This document shows, one piece after another, positions 61,601 through 64,000 of a DNA stretch of 64,000 bases. Every line of letters starts with the position of its first letter. Within the stretch, counting starts at the first letter, position 1. The position numbers and the translations under genes are program-made. A model generated the notes under the pieces. The model saw nothing but the letters and a program-made list of their open reading frames with translations, made no database searches and was not told the DNA's origin. This DNA comes from Motacilla alba alba (taxonomy: Eukaryota > Chordata > Aves > Passeriformes > Motacillidae), in contig NC_052030.1 of the NCBI RefSeq assembly GCF_015832195.1, positions 9,505,439 to 9,569,438 of the forward strand, written 5' to 3'.

Positions 61601-64000
61601 AGGACAGCCCCCGGAGCATCCATCAGGTCCTGGGGCACTGCAGGAGGGCAGAGAGGAGCATCAGCTACAGCCTGGCACTGCCCTGCAGTCAGGGAGCTAC
61701 AGAGAGAGCTTTGATTGGCAAATGCAGCATCCCACTCTTGCCAAGGAGGCTCCAGCAACCAAGCAGGAGCCACCATGGGGAATCGCAGCACTGGTGAGCT
61801 CAGGAGAAAGGAAAGGGAACAAAGAGCACTGATGAGAGAGAACCATTGCTAATTAACCAGCTAATCCAGAAAGCTGATCTTAAACTGCTTCGTGCTGACC
61901 AAGGCAGAAACCCAGCACCCAACGCAGAGGTTCCAGAGAGAAAACAGGGTTGAAATCAGCTGCTGTCCCAGGAAGAGTGGATTACTGGAAGGGAAAAGGC
62001 CCATTCCTCAAAGGATCCCATCCAAAGTTCAGGGAAAGAAGGGAGCATCCAAATCACAAGGCAGAGATGAAGGCTTGGATGAAGAGGTTGAGAGGCACAG
62101 CAGGAGCTCTGCTTGTTGTCACTTGTTAATCCCTGCTTAAATTCTAAGTGCTGCTGCAAAGGCCTCGGGTCCTGCTCAGGTACCACCCACACACAGCCCA
62201 GGCCATGGGGAATAATCCTTTTTACTCCTCCTTGGAAATTAAATGGTGGTAGAAATTTCATTTTCTGGCTGGGCAAAGGTGTCCTCGCTCTCCCTTGGTC
62301 TCACTGGCTCTCCCTGCTTGTGATAAGGAATAAATGACATTGGCAGGAAAAATACTGAATTATTCCTACAGAAGTCCCTTCCCCTCCCACTGAGCTGATG
62401 GGTCAGTGACAGTCAGTGGTGACAGGGACAGCTCTGCAGGAGCTCTCAAGTGACAACACAGGTGAGCTGAGCACCAGACCCAACCAAGAGCTCATTACAC
62501 TGATGCCAAGAGGTGCCCAGAGCAGCACGGAGAGCTCGGGATCTGCCAGGGAGACTCAGACACCATTTGGGGATCACCACCATCTTGCTTCCAGCTGGAA
62601 TCTTCATTATCTTCCCTCTCCCAGCAGTCACAGGTGCAAGGAGTGGGTGAAAAGCACCATTAATGGCAACTAGAGACACAGAGAGAGGACAAAGGCACCA
62701 GTGAAAGGGGAGAAAGGAAGAATCTGTGGAGAAGAGAGAATGATGCAGTTCCACCCCTAGCTGAGGAGGTGCACAGGAACAGCACAGGCTGTGATGATGC
62801 CAGCTGAGGAGGTGGCAGCAATTCATTTCCCAGAAAATGTGGCCCCCAGCATGGAATTTTAAGGAAGGGGTAGATCAAAAGGCAGCCCCAGAAAGGCACA
62901 TCTCTATCTGCTGTTTTAGCTCCAATCAGGTTTTTATCTGACTCACTGAATTGTGTTAGTCAGCTGAAGGCAGGGAGAACCAAGTATAATCTCAGCTGAC
63001 GTTACGGAGGAGTCACAACGGATGTAATTTCTCCCTCATAGCCTCCAAAATGTGGGAAAAAGGTTTCCATCCGATTTCAGAGCTTTTTTAAAGAACACTC
63101 CACAAGTCTTCCATCTCAAACTCATGCTCTCCCCCCTCTAAAGTCATCTATAATGTCCCCAGAGGTCAGAAAACAGTTCCTGGCACCTCACAGAAGAGTG
63201 AGGGGATATGTACAGACATTTCAGCCAGGTTCAGATCATTCACCACCAGACATGAAGAGGCATTTCTGCTTTGGAGAACCCAGCAGCATCCCCTCCCTCG
63301 AGTTAGGGACTGAAGGCAGTGGGTGCAGCCTGGCAGCACCCAGAGCAGGGTGCTGGGACCTCCCCTTTGTGCTGCAGGAGCCACACTGGAGGAACATCAC
63401 TGGATTTAGTGCAGCATGGGGGCAGCAAGAGAAGAATCAGCCCTGGGGACTTGTGATGGCAGAAGGTGGCCCCCAAGTGACCAAAGTGAACCTTTTTACT
63501 CATATTATGTGGGTATTATTAAGAGGGGTTTTTGCTGACCATTAATGCTGTTGTGCAGCTGCAGGAACAAAGGACTCAGCAGCAAGTGGAAGATATAACA
63601 AAAAAAAAAAAAACAAAAAAAAACCCAAACAAACAAAAAAAAACCCATAAAAATAAAATACAAAATCATGGAATGATTGGGTTGGAAGGGAATTTAGAGA
63701 TTCTTCAGTTCCACCCCTTGCCATGGGCAGGGACACCTTCCATGATCCCAGGCTGCTCCAAGCCCTGTCCAACCTGGCCTTGGACCCTTCCAGGGATGGA
63801 GCATCCACATCTGGCTGTTCTCTGTGCCAGGGCCTCCCACCCTCCCGGGGAGGAACGATGACATTTAAATCAGGCAGCACTGGCACGAGCAGAGCCCCTC
63901 CCCTGGAGCCACCTCCCAGTTTGCCCCGTGCCCATCTCCCAGCTCCTCCAACCCCCCCAAAGGCTGCCCTGCACTCACCAAACTCTGTCTGTGTCCCGGG
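52516..64000 (-). CDS. SGSM1: SGSM1, C-terminal 669 residues (14 exons, 5' part off right edge)
   Basis: Small G protein signalling modulator 1 (also RUTBC2) is an adaptor and GTPase-activating protein for Rab and Rap small GTPases, mostly neuronal and acting on vesicle traffic. Fourteen exons splice in one frame of exactly 670 codons including TGA. The TBC domain covers about residues 145-640 of the visible part. It has the VWPFLLGHY entry motif at about 148, the arginine finger in IEKDVQR (Arg466) and the glutamine finger in GYVQG (Gln500). A 194-residue acidic, Ser-rich insert (253-446) splits the domain, as in the mammalian protein. The C-terminus ends [12 protein letters not shown], which I recall from human SGSM1. 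The N-terminal RUN domain (about 480 residues, from the human length of about 1148) lies right of the window. KIAA1671 follows downstream on the same strand. Confidence 0.95.
52901..53068 (-). CDS. SGSM1: SGSM1 exon
   Basis: The acceptor is GCTCACAG and the donor is AATG|GTACAG. Residues 585-640 include [36 protein letters not shown] and FTDIIKFFN, the end of the TBC domain. Confidence 0.95.
53424..53520 (-). CDS. SGSM1: SGSM1 exon
   Basis: The acceptor is TTGACAG and the donor is AGAG|GTGTGT. It reads [20 protein letters not shown] and then [12 protein letters not shown] (residues 553-584). The [11 protein letters not shown] stretch is a classic late TBC motif. Confidence 0.95.
53746..53855 (-). 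CDS. SGSM1: SGSM1 exon
   Basis: The acceptor is CTGCACAG and the donor is CAG|GTGAGA. It reads [20 protein letters not shown] and ends MRSLIQ (residues 516-552), the helical core of the TBC domain. Confidence 0.95.
54078..54160 (-). CDS. SGSM1: SGSM1 exon with TBC glutamine finger
   Basis: This 83-bp exon has acceptor CACACAG and donor GATG|GTGAGT. It codes for [20 protein letters not shown] and then LLVILDD (residues 488-515). The YxQ motif provides Gln500, the second catalytic finger. Confidence 0.95.
55308..55432 (-). CDS. SGSM1: SGSM1 exon with TBC arginine finger
   Basis: The acceptor is TTGGGCAG and the donor is TGCAG|GTGGGG. Residues 447-487 read [20 protein letters not shown] and continue with [10 protein letters not shown]. 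The IxxDxxR-type motif supplies Arg466, the catalytic arginine finger of TBC GAPs. It ends in phase 2 (Ser488 split). Confidence 0.95.
55615..56062 (+). mobile_element. CR1 LINE 3' fragment in SGSM1 intron
   Basis: Sense CR1 (opposite to SGSM1) with GTGTGGTGCTCAGTTCTGGG, GAGGAGAGACTGCGGAAGCT and CAGCTGCCCAGGGAATGCAT. It fills most of the intron and ends about 50 bases from the SGSM1 donor at 56110. Confidence 0.92.
56111..56692 (-). CDS. SGSM1: SGSM1 long linker exon inside the TBC domain
   Basis: This exon has 194 codons, phase 0 at both ends. The acceptor is TTTGCAG and the donor is TCT|GTAAGT. Residues 253-446 start [10 protein letters not shown] and end SSTGVTYS. They are acidic, Ser/Gly-rich and probably disordered. 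The conserved element [14 protein letters not shown] matches mammalian SGSM1, while the middle is divergent. A CR1 fragment ends about 50 bases beyond the donor. Confidence 0.93.
57196..57267 (-). CDS. SGSM1: SGSM1 small Ser-rich exon
   Basis: This exon has 24 codons, phase 0 at both ends. The acceptor is CCTGCAG and the donor is CAG|GTGAGC. It reads [16 protein letters not shown], then a Ser run (residues 229-252), and continues directly from ISNE as in mammalian SGSM1. An (AAAAG)n microsatellite lies 28 bp upstream of the exon, between the branch region and the acceptor. Confidence 0.9.
57295..57320. repeat. (AAAAG)n microsatellite
   Basis: About five AAAAG units lie 28 bases from the acceptor of SGSM1 exon 57196-57267. 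On the transcript strand they make a pyrimidine-rich (CTTTT)n tract, which may help define the splice acceptor. Confidence 0.9.
58658..58763 (+). repeat. 106-bp direct repeat, copy 1
   Basis: It begins TGCTGAGGCTTCTTCCATGC and is repeated at 59447-59552 with four substitutions that I counted by eye. It lies in the SGSM1 intron left of exon 58930-59112. Confidence 0.95.
58930..59112 (-). CDS. SGSM1: SGSM1 exon
   Basis: This exon has 61 codons, phase 0 at both ends. The acceptor is GTCCCAG and the donor is GAG|GTGAGG. Residues 168-228 include [20 protein letters not shown] and the RDSTISNE end. It is flanked in both introns by copies of a 106-bp repeat, so its loss by recombination would keep the frame. 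Confidence 0.95.
59447..59552 (+). repeat. 106-bp direct repeat, copy 2
   Basis: Second copy, same orientation, 789 bases from the first, in the SGSM1 intron right of exon 58930-59112. No CR1 signature is seen, so its origin (segmental copy or unknown short repeat family) is open. Confidence 0.95.
59642..59770 (-). CDS. SGSM1: SGSM1 exon, start of TBC domain
   Basis: This exon has 43 codons, phase 0 at both ends. The acceptor is CCCACAG and the donor is GAG|GTTGGT. Residues 125-167 contain [12 protein letters not shown] and the TBC signature [14 protein letters not shown]. Confidence 0.95.
59880..60290 (+). mobile_element. probable solo LTR in SGSM1 intron (approximate ends)
   Basis: The block contains a TATA box (CTTATAAAAGTG near 60130), then CATCCATTTTGTGACCATTC, GGGTTCATCTTGGGTGTAGC and GTGCTGCCCAAGGTGTATCC. 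A T-rich tail follows (TTAATTCTTTAACTCTTTCT). This order is typical of avian endogenous retrovirus LTRs as I remember them. No internal viral genes are present. The terminal TG/CA and target-site duplication were not pinned down. Confidence 0.5.
60718..60863 (-). CDS. SGSM1: SGSM1 exon
   Basis: The acceptor is GCTGCAG and the donor is TCG|GTAGGG. Residues 76-124 include [20 protein letters not shown] and [14 protein letters not shown]. This conserved segment sits directly before the TBC domain. Confidence 0.92.
61173..61237 (-). CDS. SGSM1: SGSM1 exon
   Basis: This 65-bp exon has acceptor TTGGCAG and donor GGAT|GTGAGT. It codes for residues 54-75, [20 protein letters not shown]. The final T joins the next exon to make Trp, giving FYGWLAYC as in mammalian SGSM1. 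Confidence 0.9.
61499..61637 (-). CDS. SGSM1: SGSM1 exon
   Basis: The acceptor is CTGCAG at 61639-61638 and the donor is GAGAG|GTACGA. Residues 8-53 read PQDLMDAP, then [20 protein letters not shown]. This Cys/Ser-rich linker before the TBC domain is typical of SGSM1. It ends in phase 2, and the next exon completes Arg. Confidence 0.85.
63598..63663. repeat. A-rich low-complexity tract
   Basis: Runs of A broken by C and CCC (AAAC-type units), ending next to a CR1 fragment, in an SGSM1 intron. Confidence 0.85.
63666..63856 (-). mobile_element. CR1 LINE 3' fragment
   Basis: Antisense CR1 from AATCATGGAATGATTGGGTT through TTGCCATGGGCAGGGACACC to GCCTCCCACCCTC. It is immediately preceded by a 60-base A-rich tract (63598-63663). 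Confidence 0.9.
63979..64000 (-). CDS. SGSM1: SGSM1 exon, cut by window edge
   Basis: The visible 22 bases read PGTQTEF plus one base and end at donor TTTG|GTGAGT (63978-63977). The leftover G joins the TG of the next exon to make Val. Phase fits but the peptide is too short for recognition on its own. Confidence 0.65.

Overview
This is vertebrate nuclear DNA, almost certainly from a bird and probably a songbird. It carries eleven clear fragments (plus one doubtful remnant) of the avian/reptilian LINE CR1 in both orientations. A probable solo LTR of avian type is also present. The genes are split into short exons, mostly with compact introns, and one CpG island is present. No bacterial operons, CRISPR arrays or plasmid features are seen. 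Two protein-coding genes lie in tandem on the minus strand. From memory, the order SGSM1 - KIAA1671 matches the conserved block beside the beta-crystallins on human 22q11.23 and chicken chromosome 15.

Right part (52.5-64 kb): the C-terminal half of SGSM1, a RUN and TBC domain Rab/Rap regulator. Fourteen exons can be placed by their splice sites. They join into one uninterrupted 669-residue frame ending in TGA at 52516-52518, and the 5' part of the gene runs off the right edge. The TBC domain keeps both catalytic fingers and is split by a 194-codon acidic, serine-rich exon. The 3' UTR extends left from 52515 for an unknown distance.

Middle (38.7-52.5 kb): mostly non-coding and rich in CR1. 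It holds a 64-bp tandem triplication at 48.25-48.44 kb and a small GC-rich patch at 41 kb. I could not recognise TMEM211/LHFPL7, which lies between the two genes in mammals.

Left part (about 10-38.7 kb): KIAA1671, a large and poorly characterised disordered protein. Its CpG-island promoter is at 38.05-38.72 kb. A likely 5' UTR first exon ends at 38272, followed by a 20-kb intron and a second untranslated exon at 18063-18191. Coding exons are at 16159-17797 (start codon 17742-17744), 15500-15593, 10854-14084 (3.2 kb) and 10016-10138. Together they give 1678 residues in frame. The last roughly 130 or more residues are not visible and probably lie left of the window. Bases 1-10015 therefore read as intron.

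I found no new multi-gene system. The most notable items are a 106-bp direct repeat flanking an in-frame TBC exon of SGSM1, a duplicated short motif inside KIAA1671, a supported upstream untranslated exon with an in-frame stop, and RFX-like and TFIIIC B-box-like motifs in the CpG-island promoter.
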